The notes: generated by a model from the letters alone, not told the origin. Positions 38,115 to 48,164 are shown, numbered from the stretch's first letter. The stretch is DNA of 64,000 nt from Gordonia pseudamarae (GCF_025273675.1 NZ_CP045809.1:496001-560000); one strand, 5' to 3'. Made by a program: numbers and translations.

Positions 38115-38121
38115 GGCCCCG

Positions 38122-38127
38122 ACGGTA
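38122..38127 (-). promoter_or_regulatory. Leaderless-type -10 (TACCGT) for the aldo/keto reductase-thiE operon
   Basis: Minus strand: TACCGT, 7 nt (CGGGGCC), ATG 38114. It lies 30 bp from the divergent thi promoter. Confidence 0.5.
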
Positions 38128-38156
38128 CTCCCTCGGTATCCGATGACCGCGTCCTC

Positions 38157-38162
38157 TACCCT
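38157..38162 (+). promoter_or_regulatory. Likely -10 (TACCCT) of the thiOSG transcript
   Basis: TACCCT precedes the TPP riboswitch. Transcription would start near 38169, giving a leader of about 100 nt that begins just before the aptamer. Confidence 0.45.
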
Positions 38163-38175
38163 GGATCGAGGAAGA

Positions 38176-38263
38176 CACGGGAGCCCGCGGGATCGTCGGG
38201 CTGAGAGTGCGGGGCGCCCCCGCGGACCGTCACACCTGATCCGGGTAATGCCGGCGCAGGAAG
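38176..38263 (+). ncRNA. TPP riboswitch
   Basis: The THI-box elements are present in order: GGGAGCCCG, GGGCTGAGAGTGCGG with the CUGAGA core, and CACACCTGATCCGGGTAATG then CCGGCGCAGGAAGG. The thiO ribosome-binding site (AGGAAGG, ending 7 nt before the GTG) is part of the 3' end of the aptamer, so thiamine pyrophosphate binding should block translation of thiO and the coupled thiS and thiG. Confidence 0.95.
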
Positions 38264-38270
38264 GACTGTT

Positions 38271-39368
38271 GTGGCAGAAGACAATATCGTGTCAGGCGAC
38301 GATGGTGGGGCACGCCCGCGGTCCGATCGCGCCACGCTGACGGTGGTCGGCGGCGGCGTGATCGGGTTGTGCTGCGCGCTGGCCGCCGCCGACGCGGGGT
38401 GGCGGGTGACGGTACTGACCGACCCGGACGCACCGCGCGCGGCCGACGTGGCCGGCGGGATGCTCGGCTCTCTCGGCGAGGGACATCCCGGTGAGGATGT
38501 GCTGCTGGAGATCACCGCTGACTCGGTGCGCCGCTGGCCGGCGCTGCTCGCCCGGCTGGCCGATCCGGCGATCGTGGTGGCCACCGATTCGCTGTTCGTC
38601 GGGGTGACGTCCGCGGATGTGGCGGTCCTGGCGCAGCTCGCCCGGTTCGTGTGGTCCGGGCCGGTCGGCTCCGAGACTGTCGAGAGATCGGTGTTGCGGC
38701 AGGTGGGCGGTCGCGAGATCCGGGATCTGGAACCGGCTCTCGGCCCGCGCCCGGTCGGCGGCTTCCTCGCCTCGGGGGAGGGGGCCGTCGACAACCGGAT
38801 GCTTCTGCGGGCCCTGGAATCTGCGCTGGTGGAGCGCGGCGGAGTGGTGTGTGCGCGGCGGGTCGACTCGCCGGCCGGACTGGACGGCGACCGGATTCTT
38901 GTCGCGGCCGGTCTTGGGACATCGAAACTTGTTTCCGGCGTAGACCTTTACGCGGCAAAGGGGGAGATTCTGCGGTTGACGGCGAACGCCTGGTCGGTAC
39001 CCGGGCCCCGCCACGTGGTGCGAGCGCGGGTCGGCGACCGGATGGTGTACCTGGTGCCGCGAAGCGGTGGCATCGTGATCGGTGCGACGCAATACGAGCC
39101 GATCGACGCCGCGGACAGGGCGCCCCGGGTCTCCGGGGTGGCCGATCTGCTGGCCGACGCGCTGGAGGTGATGCCGGGACTGCGGACCTACGACCTGGCC
39201 GAGGTGAGTGTGGGCATGCGCCCGTGCACCGCCGACGGACTGCCGGTGGTGCGTGCCGTCGACGAACGGGTGATTGTGGCCACCGGTCACGGACGAAACG
39301 GTATTGTGCTGGCGCCGTGGACCTCTCATCGTTTTGTCGAGATCCTCGGGGAATCCTGGGCGGACTGA
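38271..39368 (+). CDS. thiO: Glycine oxidase ThiO
   Basis: ThiO oxidises glycine to dehydroglycine for the thiazole ring of thiamine, with FAD. The 365-residue protein has the N-terminal FAD motif LTVVGGGVIGLCCALAAADA, GGMLGSLGEGHP, the substrate-domain region VPRSGGIVIGATQYEP, and the closing VIVATGHGRNGIVLAPWTS typical of the DAAO/ThiO family. GTG 38271 is directly controlled by the riboswitch. It is the first gene of thiO-thiS-thiG, equal to Rv0415-Rv0417 order. Confidence 0.94.
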   Translation: MAEDNIVSGDDGGARPRSDRATLTVVGGGVIGLCCALAAADAGWRVTVLTDPDAPRAADVAGGMLGSLGEGHPGEDVLLEITADSVRRWPALLARLADPAIVVATDSLFVGVTSADVAVLAQLARFVWSGPVGSETVERSVLRQVGGREIRDLEPALGPRPVGGFLASGEGAVDNRMLLRALESALVERGGVVCARRVDSPAGLDGDRILVAAGLGTSKLVSGVDLYAAKGEILRLTANAWSVPGPRHVVRARVGDRMVYLVPRSGGIVIGATQYEPIDAADRAPRVSGVADLLADALEVMPGLRTYDLAEVSVGMRPCTADGLPVVRAVDERVIVATGHGRNGIVLAPWTSHRFVEILGESWAD

Positions 39369-39387
39369 TGGAAACCGGAGTGAACTG

Positions 39388-40366
<979 letters not shown>

Positions 40367-40389
40367 TCCCCCACTCGACTGCCCTTGCC

Positions 40390-40540
40390 TCACCGGGGGT
40401 TTCGAGGCTCGCAAGCTCGCACCTCAACCGGCGACCATGTTGTTGGTTGAGGTGTGAAGAGCCGCTAGGCGATGAGCCTCGAAACCTGGTGAGGTGGCAG
40501 TGTCGTCGGGGTTTGGAGGCCCGCACCTCGACCGGCGGTG
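40390..40540. repeat. Dispersed intergenic repeat (family R), compound copy
   Basis: GGGTTTCGAGGCTCGCAAGC ... GCACCTCAACCGGCG (inverted orientation), then GGTTGAGGTGTGAAGAG ... GAGCCTCGAAACCTGG (direct), then GGTTTGGAGGCCCGCACCTC (inverted, degraded). It lies between the convergent thiG and SCO6745-like genes. Confidence 0.7.
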
Positions 40541-40545
40541 GGGTG

Positions 40546-41418
40546 CTACTTCTTGCGAGTGCCCGGCAGCACCCCGGCGTCGAGAATCGCTTTGACGTAC
40601 GGCCGTATCCGGTCGAGTGCGTCAATCAATTCCGGTGCCGACCATATGGTTTCGCCGAGTGCATCGGTTTCGGCTTCGATGTCGTCGTAGGTGGCGGCGC
40701 CGTCGGCCGTGAGCCGGTGTGCCACGCCGAGTGCGTTGGGGGTGTCGGTGCGTTCGGCCAGGCCGGCGGCCACCAGGCGGTCGACGGAACGTTCCCAGTC
40801 GTCGTCGGACCAGCCGCGGGTGAACTTGATCATCTCCCGGCCCATGATGCGGCGCTTGACGGTCGGGTCGGGGAGGTCGGCCTCGTGGAAGGTGACCACG
40901 TCGAGGCCGTCGAGGCCGTGGGTCACCAGGGCGGCGATGTGGTTGTCGCCGCGCCATTCTCGCAGGACGGCCACATGCCGCCACAGCCGCAGGTGCGGTG
41001 CCTCGGGTACCGGGCCGGAGGCCCATGCGGCGGCGAGGGGACGTCCACCGAGTGGCAGACGGGTGACGGCCGCCTCGAAGGTGTCGGCCAGTTCGCCGAT
41101 CACCGGCTCGTCGACGCCGTCGCCGATGATGGCGCGCAGTTGTTCATCGAGCATCCGGTAGCGGGCGTCGGACACTGTGTCGAGGCCGACGGCGACGGCG
41201 TCGCGCCAGGCGGGTTCGATGAGGCCGGGGTTGAAGTTGTAGAACGTCGCCGTCACCACCGACGGTGCGCACGGTCCCAGCGGTGCGCCGCGGCCGCCCG
41301 CGTACAGCGCGATGGGGGAGAGCCCGGTCTCGTCGAGGGCGGCTTTCATCCCGGGATTGAAGTAGGCGAGAACGTGGAACGGTTCGAGTGTTTCGTACGC
41401 GGTGCGCGCGGAGTTCAT
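40546..41418 (-). CDS. SCO6745/SalK-like protein of unknown function
   Basis: A 290-residue soluble protein whose opening ARTAYETLEPFHVLAYFNPG and middle LREWRGDNHIAALVTHGLDG match the actinobacterial SCO6745 family as I recall it. The C-terminal half (SDDDWERSVDRLVAAGLAER, HRLTADGAATYDDIEAETD) reads like a winged-helix or MarR-type fold. The biochemical role is unknown. ATG 41418 lies 4 nt after the DMT gene stop, so the two form an operon. A family R repeat abuts its 3' end. Confidence 0.65.
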   Translation of the reverse strand: MNSARTAYETLEPFHVLAYFNPGMKAALDETGLSPIALYAGGRGAPLGPCAPSVVTATFYNFNPGLIEPAWRDAVAVGLDTVSDARYRMLDEQLRAIIGDGVDEPVIGELADTFEAAVTRLPLGGRPLAAAWASGPVPEAPHLRLWRHVAVLREWRGDNHIAALVTHGLDGLDVVTFHEADLPDPTVKRRIMGREMIKFTRGWSDDDWERSVDRLVAAGLAERTDTPNALGVAHRLTADGAATYDDIEAETDALGETIWSAPELIDALDRIRPYVKAILDAGVLPGTRKK

Positions 41419-41422
41419 GGGG

Positions 41423-42415
41423 TCAGTCTGGTCGGTCGGCGGCGGGCGTGTCCACCTTTGCGGACTCACCGGTGTCGGGCGGGTCCTCCCGGCCACGGCG
41501 CCAGCCGCCTTTCATCGGCGGTGCCTCGCCGAAGTGGTCGGGGTCGCCGGAGCCGTACCAGGCCACCAGCACCGCACCGATGACGGCGCCGACGAAACCG
41601 GCGATGGCCACGCCGGCCAGGCTGGCTTTGGCGGTGTCGCCGAGGAACAGCACGCCCACCAGGCTGGGGCCCGCGGTCTCGCCGACGACGAGGACCGCGG
41701 TGACCCCGTTGACGGCGCCCAGTTGCAGGGCGACGGTCTGCACGAAGAAGCCGGTGGCCCCGGCGATGGCGATGGTCCAGGCGGCGGGGTCCTTGATGAG
41801 TGTGACCGGGTCGAACGGGTCGACCCCGTGCAGGACCCGCACGGCGATGGCGATCATGCCGAACAGCAGTCCAGCGCATGCCCCGCCGATGATCGCGGCG
41901 TGTCTGCGGACCTTGTATACCCCGGCGAGCGCGATGACGCACAGTACGGCGGTGGAGATGAACAGCACCCAGTGGAACCGGTCGCTGTCGGAGGTCTGTG
42001 TGTGCGGCGACGAGGAGAACCCGAGCATGCACAGTGACATCACCACCAGCCAGATCGCGATCCAGTCGCGGGTGTGCAGGGCGATGTTGAGCATGATGGT
42101 GCTGAGCAGCGCGGTGACCACCAGGTTGGCCGACACGATGGTCTGGGACAGGAACAGTGGCAGGTAGCGGGCCGCGACGGCGCCGCCGGCGAAGCCGATC
42201 ACCACCAGCATCGTGCCCAGGATGAACGCGGGATCGATGAACGTCGACATTGTCGATTGCAGCGACGGTCCACCCGATGCGGTGGTCTGACCTGCTGCGT
42301 TGCCCTCTTCGCGGGCTTCCTGCGCCACGCGGCGGGCGCCGAGTGCGCGCAGTACCGTCGACATGCCGTAGGCGACCGCGGCCAGGCAGGCCGCGATCAC
42401 GCCGATCACGAACAT
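41423..42415 (-). CDS. DMT/EamA-like integral membrane protein
   Basis: A 330-residue protein with about nine or ten hydrophobic segments over residues 1-290 and a charged, proline-rich cytoplasmic tail of about 40 residues. The repeated halves (N-terminal MSTVLRALGARRVAQ; later GVTAVLVVGETAGPSLVGVL and FLGD) resemble drug/metabolite or NIPA-type transporters. The substrate is not deducible. GGAGG precedes ATG 42415 by 6 nt. It leads the two-gene operon with the SCO6745-like gene and diverges from the ATP-grasp gene. Confidence 0.7.
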   Translation of the reverse strand: MFVIGVIAACLAAVAYGMSTVLRALGARRVAQEAREEGNAAGQTTASGGPSLQSTMSTFIDPAFILGTMLVVIGFAGGAVAARYLPLFLSQTIVSANLVVTALLSTIMLNIALHTRDWIAIWLVVMSLCMLGFSSSPHTQTSDSDRFHWVLFISTAVLCVIALAGVYKVRRHAAIIGGACAGLLFGMIAIAVRVLHGVDPFDPVTLIKDPAAWTIAIAGATGFFVQTVALQLGAVNGVTAVLVVGETAGPSLVGVLFLGDTAKASLAGVAIAGFVGAVIGAVLVAWYGSGDPDHFGEAPPMKGGWRRGREDPPDTGESAKVDTPAADRPD

Positions 42416-42505
42416 CTCGGACCTCCGCTCCGCGTCAAGAGTGTGTAACCGACCTCACCGGACAGGTTATTCCCCGTGCCGGGTGGGTCGGGTATGTGTT
42501 CGGTT

Positions 42506-42511
42506 TAGACT
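42506..42511 (+). promoter_or_regulatory. Leaderless-type -10 (TAGACT) for the ATP-grasp gene
   Basis: TAGACT, 7 nt (CGGTGCC), GTG 42519. No Shine-Dalgarno sequence is present. Confidence 0.55.
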
Positions 42512-42518
42512 CGGTGCC

Positions 42519-43697
42519 GTGACTGAGTCGAGTGGCAAGCACGTACTGATCACCTTCGGCCGATCGTTTCTCACCCTGAACCTTGCCCGGCTGATGTCGG
42601 CGGCCGGACACCGGGTCACGATAGTGGATAGTCTTCCGATTGGGATAACGCGTTTTTCGCATGCCACGTCGGCGTTCTTCCGGGTGCCGTCGCCGAAGTT
42701 CGAGCCGGTGGCCTATTGCCGCAGGCTGGTGCAGATCGCCGTCGACGAGAAGGTCGACATGATCATCCCGATTCACGAGGAAACGGATATCCTGTCGATG
42801 ATGGCGGGGTTGTTCCCGCCCGGTTGTGAGCTGTTCCTGTCGCCGTTCGCCACCGAGAAGCAGTTGCATCAGAAGGCGGAGTTCTCGCGACTGCTGCAGG
42901 AGAAGGGGTTGCCGGGGCTCAAGTACGCCACGCTGTCCTCGCCGGAAGATGTGGCCGCGCTCGATTTCACCACTCCGTTCGCGCTCAAACGGGTGTACTC
43001 GCGTGGGTCGCAGAAGGTGTACAAGGTCGCGCCCGGCGATGACCTGTCCTGGCTGGAGTTCGAGGACGGAAACCCGTGGCTGGCCCAGCAGTGGGCGTCG
43101 GGTGCGAGGTACTGCACCTACTCGGTCTGCCGCGACGGGGAGGTGCTCGCGCACGCCGCCTACCCGGTGGGTTACGCCATCGACGGAAACTCCTGTCTGC
43201 GTTTCGAATCGGTGGGCCATCCGGGAATCCTCAACTGGGTCACCGAGTTCGTGGCAGATGTCGGGTTCACCGGGAATATCGGATTCGACTTCTACGACGA
43301 TCCCGACATCGGCCTGCTCACCATCGAATGCAATCCGCGCGCCACCAGCGGGATCATGCTGTTCGCCGCGCAGGACGGGATCGACCGCGCCTTCTTCGGC
43401 GAGACCACCGAACTGATCACGCCGCGGCCCGATGTCGACAAGATGATCGGCCTGGGCATGCTGTTGTACGGGTGGAGGCGGAAGTCGTTGAACGGAAGGA
43501 AGTTCAGGGACTTCGTCCGCGATTTCCGGCATTCCCACGACGTTGTCTGGGCTTCGGATGACCGCAGGCCGGCGTTGATGTTGCCGCTGGCCTACCTCTA
43601 CATCCTGCGGCACTGCCTCAAGTACAAGGTCGGTCTCGCCGAAGGGTTCATGCACGACCACGAATGGGACGGCAAGGAGATCATCATCGACGGCTGA
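42519..43697 (+). CDS. ATP-grasp family ligase of unknown substrate
   Basis: A 392-residue protein with an N-terminal preATP-grasp Rossmann-like domain (HVLITFGRSFLTLNLARLMS, IIPIHEETDILSMMAG) and an ATP-grasp fold (KQLHQKAEFSRLLQEKG; PFALKRVYSRGSQKVYKV phosphate loop; TGNIGFDFYDD and LLTIECNPRATSG with metal ligands Glu and Asn). The C-terminal 100 residues are basic and hydrophobic (LMLPLAYLYILRHCLKYKVG) and may touch the membrane. Members form amide bonds between a carboxylate and an amine or amino acid. No substrate clue comes from the neighbours. GTG 42519 follows a leaderless -10. Confidence 0.78.
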   Translation: MTESSGKHVLITFGRSFLTLNLARLMSAAGHRVTIVDSLPIGITRFSHATSAFFRVPSPKFEPVAYCRRLVQIAVDEKVDMIIPIHEETDILSMMAGLFPPGCELFLSPFATEKQLHQKAEFSRLLQEKGLPGLKYATLSSPEDVAALDFTTPFALKRVYSRGSQKVYKVAPGDDLSWLEFEDGNPWLAQQWASGARYCTYSVCRDGEVLAHAAYPVGYAIDGNSCLRFESVGHPGILNWVTEFVADVGFTGNIGFDFYDDPDIGLLTIECNPRATSGIMLFAAQDGIDRAFFGETTELITPRPDVDKMIGLGMLLYGWRRKSLNGRKFRDFVRDFRHSHDVVWASDDRRPALMLPLAYLYILRHCLKYKVGLAEGFMHDHEWDGKEIIIDG

Positions 43698-43717
43698 CCC
43701 CGGCGTGTGGCGATCGG

Positions 43718-43753
43718 CCTCGGCCGCTGAACGGATCCGTTCAGCGGCCGAGG
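43718..43753. terminator. Bidirectional terminator, 16-bp perfect palindrome
   Basis: Arms CCTCGGCCGCTGAACG and CGTTCAGCGGCCGAGG pair perfectly around GATC. It sits exactly between the convergent ATP-grasp and racemase-family genes. Confidence 0.8.
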
Positions 43754-43759
43754 TGACTG

Positions 43760-44491
43760 TTACGCGGGAATGGGCTTGTGTGACAGCGGCCAGTTCTCGA
43801 TGTGCCGGGGGGTGGGGGTGGTCGCCGGTGCCGCGGCGCCGATGCCGGTGAGGCCGCGTACCAGTTCGACGGCGGCCCGCACCGGCTCGATCACCGGTAC
43901 GCCCAGTTGTCCGGAGATCTCGGCCGCCAATCCGGTGAAGCCGCCGCAGCCCAGGACGATCGACGCGCAGTGGTGCCGGTGCAGGAGTTCCTGACCGACC
44001 GAGATCACGCGTTCGGCGGTTGCGCGGCGGTCGGCCATCATCTCGGGAACCCCGAGTCCTGCGGCGACGACGGTGTTGCACCGCGGATGCAGACCCAGGG
44101 CGACCAACCGGTCGTCGACGATGGGGATGGCAGCGTGGCTGCTGGTGATGATGCCGTACCGCCGCCCGGTCAGCATCGCCGCCATGGGACCGGACTCTGT
44201 GATGTCGACGACGGGAACCGGCACCACTTCGCGCAGCGCTTCGACGCCGGGCTCGGCGAATCCGGCCATCACGATCCCGTCGATGCCCAGTTGGTCGATG
44301 TCGAGCGTGGCCACCTTGTCGAGAACGGCGGTGGCGCTGAGCTGGGTCTCCCATTCGCCGGCCAGTTCCTCCGGTCCCCAGTCGGGGTTGACGACGAGTA
44401 CCTGGTTGTCACCGAACCATCTGTTCACCCAGTGCTGGACGAGTTCGGTGTTGGCGGTGACGCGGTTCGGATTGATGACAAGCGTTGTCAC
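43760..44491 (-). CDS. Asp/Glu/hydantoin racemase-family protein with one catalytic Cys
   Basis: A 243-residue protein of the Asp/Glu/hydantoin racemase superfamily. TLVINPNRVTANTE, the central IDGIVMAGFAEPGVEALREV and SIVLGCGGFTGLAAEISGQL follow hydantoin and allantoin racemases. Those enzymes use two Cys; here the second is present (Cys182) but the first position is Gly77 (AGFAEPG where ACFGDPG is usual). A single-Cys member may be an isomerase or a decarboxylase of the arylmalonate type. GTG 44491 has GGAG 7 nt upstream. It is the last gene of the minus-strand block with the ABC importer, oxygenase and guanine deaminase, 43 bp after the permease. Confidence 0.78.
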   Translation of the reverse strand: MTTLVINPNRVTANTELVQHWVNRWFGDNQVLVVNPDWGPEELAGEWETQLSATAVLDKVATLDIDQLGIDGIVMAGFAEPGVEALREVVPVPVVDITESGPMAAMLTGRRYGIITSSHAAIPIVDDRLVALGLHPRCNTVVAAGLGVPEMMADRRATAERVISVGQELLHRHHCASIVLGCGGFTGLAAEISGQLGVPVIEPVRAAVELVRGLTGIGAAAPATTPTPRHIENWPLSHKPIPA

Positions 44492-44534
44492 GGTGTGGCT
44501 CCATCGGTAGTGATCGGATGAAAGGGCTTGTGCG

Positions 44535-45599
44535 CTATTGCCTCGCACCGGACAGCTGTTTCGCCGGTTCGGGCCGGGGGGCCGTCGTGGTACCCGGATC
44601 ATCGGTCACACGCGAGCGGGCCTCGCGCCAGGCGTGCAGGCGCGGGATCACGGTGCTGCCGGCCCGGTCCAGTGCTGCCGCCGCGACCAGTGCCAGTCCG
44701 GAGGCGACGGTCTGTACGTACGGGGTGACGTGCAGCAGCACCAGGCCGTTGTTGAGGGTGGCCAGGAAGAGCCATGCGATGAAGACGCCGAACAGGCTGC
44801 CGCGGCCACCGGCGAACGCGACCCCGCCGAGCAGGACGATCGTGAGGGCCTGGAACTCCATGCTTTCGGCGGTGGTCGCCGGTGCCACACCGTTCAGCCT
44901 GGCCATGTACACGATGCCGGCCAGTGAGGCACCGGCCCCGGTGACCACGTACAGGACGAACGGGATCGCCTTGACGCGGATCGCCGACAGGAACGCGGCC
45001 TGGGGGTTGGCGCCGAGCGCGAAGATGTGTCTGCCCCACGGGGTTAGGGTCAGGAATGCGCCGCCGGCGGCGAAACACAGCAGGGCGATCACGGTGGTGA
45101 TCGGGATACCGGCGATATCGCCGGTGCCGATGGACTCGACGAGGGGGCCGATGCCGAAGATCTGGTCCTGTTGCACGATCAGGGTTGCGCCGCGGATGGC
45201 GCCGAGCATTCCGAGGGTCACGATGATCGGGTGCCAGCCCAGGATGACGCACAGGAATCCGTTGACGGCGCCGGCGGCGATTCCCACGCACAGTCCCAGG
45301 GCCAGGCCCGCGGCCTCGGACCAGCCCCACTGGGTGACGCTGATCGCGGTGAGTGTCGCCGACAGCGCCGCGACGGAGCCGACGGAGAAGTCGATGTATC
45401 CGGCGATCACCAGCAGAGTGAACGGGACGACGATGATGCCGAGGGCGGCGGCATTGTCGACGAGCGTCAGGAAGTTTGACGAGGTGGCGAATCGTGATGT
45501 GCGCGAAGCGAAATAGAGCGCGAGGGCGAGCAGCGCGACCACGAGGACCGCGTTGGAGACCGATTGTGGCCTGAGGAATCTGTCAATGTACGTGCGCAT
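44535..45599 (-). CDS. ABC transporter permease, ribose/RbsC type
   Basis: A 354-residue membrane protein with 8-10 hydrophobic segments and the BPD_transp_2 signature ATNPQAA-like GANPQAAFLSAIRVKAIPFV followed by MARLNGVAP. SSNFLTLVDNAAALGIIVVP near residue 40 is also typical of RbsC and other CUT2 permeases. The C-terminal 35 residues are a charged tail. The start ATG at 45599 overlaps the end of the ATPase gene by 17 bp. Only one permease gene is present, so it would act as a homodimer. Confidence 0.9.
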   Translation of the reverse strand: MRTYIDRFLRPQSVSNAVLVVALLALALYFASRTSRFATSSNFLTLVDNAAALGIIVVPFTLLVIAGYIDFSVGSVAALSATLTAISVTQWGWSEAAGLALGLCVGIAAGAVNGFLCVILGWHPIIVTLGMLGAIRGATLIVQQDQIFGIGPLVESIGTGDIAGIPITTVIALLCFAAGGAFLTLTPWGRHIFALGANPQAAFLSAIRVKAIPFVLYVVTGAGASLAGIVYMARLNGVAPATTAESMEFQALTIVLLGGVAFAGGRGSLFGVFIAWLFLATLNNGLVLLHVTPYVQTVASGLALVAAAALDRAGSTVIPRLHAWREARSRVTDDPGTTTAPRPEPAKQLSGARQ

Positions 45600-47196
45600 G
45601 GGAAGCCTCCGCGGTGGACGAGGGTGCCGGGTCTGGCCCGGTGGGAACGGCGGGCGGGGACATTGCCTCGCCGGCGTGGGCGAGTGACAGCAATCGCGAC
45701 TCGGTCAGATCCGGGCCGGTGATCTCGCCCGTCATCCGGCCTCTGGCGAGTACGATCACCCGATCGGCGACGGCTATCAGTTCGTCGGCCTCCGACGAAG
45801 CGAACAGCAGTGCGCCGCCGCCGGCGGCGAATGTGCGCATCGCCGTGTACAGGTCGGCCCGGGCGCCGACGTCGACGCCGTCGGTGGGTTCGTCCAGCAG
45901 GAGCAGCCGGACGGACGCGGCGTTGTTGAGCCAGCGGCCGATCACCAGTTTTTGCTGATTGCCGCCCGAGTACCGGCCCGCTTCGAGGTCGCCCCGGTCG
46001 GGGGAGAGCCGAAGGATCGACACAACGGTGTCGAACATGCCCTGTTCGGTTCTGCGCGAACGGAACACACCCCACCGCGCGGTGGCGGACAGTCGGCCCA
46101 TCGTGACGTTGGACTCGGCGGGCAGCGTCGCGAAGATGCTCTTGCGCAGGCGGTCCGAAGGGACCAGGGCGATGCCGTCGGCCACCGCCTGCGCCGGACT
46201 GCGGTGGCTGACCCTGTTGCCGTCCAGGAGTATGCGGCCCCTGCTCGCGCGGCGGGCGCCGGCGATCGTCTCCAGCAGTTCGGTCCGGCCCGCGCCGACC
46301 AGGCCGAACACCCCGACGATCTCGCCGGGCCGCACCACCAGGTCCACCGGCCCGATGCCCGGCCCGTCGAGGTCGGTGACCTCGAGTACCGCGGGCCCGG
46401 CCGTCGTCGGCGCCGGACGCCGGTCGGCGGGACCGGAGACGGCCTGTCGGGGCCCGACGATCGCGCTGATCATCTCCGCCTCGGTGACGGCCGAGGTGGG
46501 CTTCGACAGAACCACCTGGCCGCCGCGCAGGACGGTGACCCGGTCGGCGAGTTCGAGTGCCTCGGTCATCCGGTGTGTGACGAACAGCAGCGGAAGACCT
46601 TTGTCGCGCAGCAGCCGCATCCTGATCGCCAGTTGCTCGACCTCACGTTCGGTCAGCGATGACGTCGGTTCGTCGAGAATCAGGACGGCGGGATTCTGTG
46701 CGAGCGCCTTGGTGATCTCGATGACCGTCAGGTCGGCGTTGCTCAGTGTGCGCAGGTCGGCGTCGGGGGCGATGTCGGAGCCGAGCTGGTTGAGCAGTTC
46801 GGCGGTCTGCCGCAGTGCCGCACGCCGGTCACGCAGTGGTCCCCGGGCCGGTTCGCGGCCGAGGAAGACGTTGTCGGCGACATCCAGGGTGAGTGCGAGA
46901 CTGGGCGTTTGGTGGATGACCTCGATTCCCGCCTCGCGGGCGCCGCGCGGCGTCATCCCGGTGACGGTCGTACCGAGTACGGAGATCTCGCCGCTGTCGG
47001 GTTGTTCGGCGCCGCTCAGGCATTTGATGACCGTCGACTTGCCCGCCCCGTTCGCCCCGAGCAGGGCGTGGATCTCACCCGGCCGCACTGACAGCTCCAC
47101 CCCACGCAGGACGGGGACGCCGCCGTAGGACTTGTGTATGGCGGATGCGGTCAGCCCGTCGGTGGGCCGTGCCGTGGGGGCATCGACCGCCGTCAT
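45583..47196 (-). CDS. ABC transporter ATPase, double-domain CUT2 (RbsA) type
   Basis: A 537-residue protein made of two nucleotide-binding domains. The first has Walker A LLGANGAGKSTVIKCL, a signature-like TLSNADLTVIEI and Walker B AVLILDEPTSSL. The second begins near 265, with a degenerate Walker A GLVGAGRTELLETI, YSGGNQQKLVIGRWL as signature and LLLLDEPTDGVDVGARADLY. This asymmetry is standard in RbsA and other CUT2 ATPases. ATG 47196 overlaps the binding-protein stop (ATGA). It energises import through the adjacent permease. Confidence 0.93.
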   Translation of the reverse strand: MTAVDAPTARPTDGLTASAIHKSYGGVPVLRGVELSVRPGEIHALLGANGAGKSTVIKCLSGAEQPDSGEISVLGTTVTGMTPRGAREAGIEVIHQTPSLALTLDVADNVFLGREPARGPLRDRRAALRQTAELLNQLGSDIAPDADLRTLSNADLTVIEITKALAQNPAVLILDEPTSSLTEREVEQLAIRMRLLRDKGLPLLFVTHRMTEALELADRVTVLRGGQVVLSKPTSAVTEAEMISAIVGPRQAVSGPADRRPAPTTAGPAVLEVTDLDGPGIGPVDLVVRPGEIVGVFGLVGAGRTELLETIAGARRASRGRILLDGNRVSHRSPAQAVADGIALVPSDRLRKSIFATLPAESNVTMGRLSATARWGVFRSRRTEQGMFDTVVSILRLSPDRGDLEAGRYSGGNQQKLVIGRWLNNAASVRLLLLDEPTDGVDVGARADLYTAMRTFAAGGGALLFASSEADELIAVADRVIVLARGRMTGEITGPDLTESRLLSLAHAGEAMSPPAVPTGPDPAPSSTAEASHAHVH

Positions 47197-48164
47197 TTCC
47201 ACAGGGCCTGCATCTGGGACAATTCGCGGCTGCCGGGGATCACCGGCACGTAGCTGACCCGGTAGACGGACTCGCCGTCGCCGGTGATCGAGTTGATCGC
47301 GGTGGTGATCATGCCGCGTCCGAGCTCGTTGAGGTCCAGGGCCGCCGATCCGCGGTACGCGCCACCGAACCCGATGGCGTCGAGTGCTTCCTTGTTACCG
47401 TCCATGCCGCCGATGAACATGTTCGGGTTTCGCTTGTCGCTCAGTGCTGAATACGCTCCGACACTGGCTGATTCGGATACGGCCAACACGGCGTTGAGCC
47501 CGGGATTTGCCTGCAGCAGGCTCTTGGTGGCGTTGAGTCCCTCGGTCTCGGACAGGGCGTCCTGGCGTGCCACCACCTTCACACCCGGTGCCACCTGCGC
47601 CAGCTTCTCCTCGAGTGCGGCCTGGCGTTCGCGCGACCATTCGGCTTCCTCGTACGTGAGGACGGCGACCTCGCCCTTGCCTTCGAGTTCCCGGTTGAAC
47701 CAATCCCCGGCGAGCTGGGCGAGTTGTTCGCCCGCCGCGCGCTGCTGCATGTCGATCTCACCGGTCTGTGTCTTGAGCGTGGAACCGTAGGTGATCCATT
47801 GGGTTCCGTTCTTGACAACCTCGCCGGCAACACCTTCGAGCACCGTCGCGTCGAGGGCGACGGCCAGGATCGCACCGTACTTCTGGGGGATCCAGGTGCG
47901 GATGGTGCTGACCTGCTTGTCCAGGTCGCTGCCGGGATCGTCGAGGATCAGCTTGTAACCCTGCTTGTCGGCCTCGTCCTGGGCGGCCTTGATCTCCACC
48001 TGCAACGCGGGGGTGCGGGAGAAATTGGGGAAGGAGATGGCGATGGTCTTCTCGTTGCTGCCGGACTCGTCGACCGAACCGCAGGCGGTCAGGCCGAGCA
48101 CGGAGACGGTTGCCAGTGTGGTGGCTGCCGCTAGGCGGCGGACAAGGGTGCGTCTGGTGAGCAT
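47193..48164 (-). CDS. Periplasmic-type substrate-binding lipoprotein (Peripla_BP_4)
   Basis: A 323-residue lipoprotein. A twin-Arg-containing leader ends in LTAC, a good lipobox, with Cys28 as the lipidated residue. The mature part has the family 4 fold: IAISFPNFSRTPALQVEIKA, KLILDDPGSDLDKQVSTIRT, AILAVALDATVLEGVAGEVV and VLAVSESASVGAYSALSDKR. Such proteins usually bind pentoses or hexoses, but some bind nucleosides or autoinducers. Genes for a deaminase, an oxygenase and a racemase-family protein alongside suggest a nitrogen heterocycle instead. AAGGAAG precedes the ATG. It is the first of the three transporter genes. Confidence 0.9.
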   Translation of the reverse strand: MLTRRTLVRRLAAATTLATVSVLGLTACGSVDESGSNEKTIAISFPNFSRTPALQVEIKAAQDEADKQGYKLILDDPGSDLDKQVSTIRTWIPQKYGAILAVALDATVLEGVAGEVVKNGTQWITYGSTLKTQTGEIDMQQRAAGEQLAQLAGDWFNRELEGKGEVAVLTYEEAEWSRERQAALEEKLAQVAPGVKVVARQDALSETEGLNATKSLLQANPGLNAVLAVSESASVGAYSALSDKRNPNMFIGGMDGNKEALDAIGFGGAYRGSAALDLNELGRGMITTAINSITGDGESVYRVSYVPVIPGSRELSQMQALWK

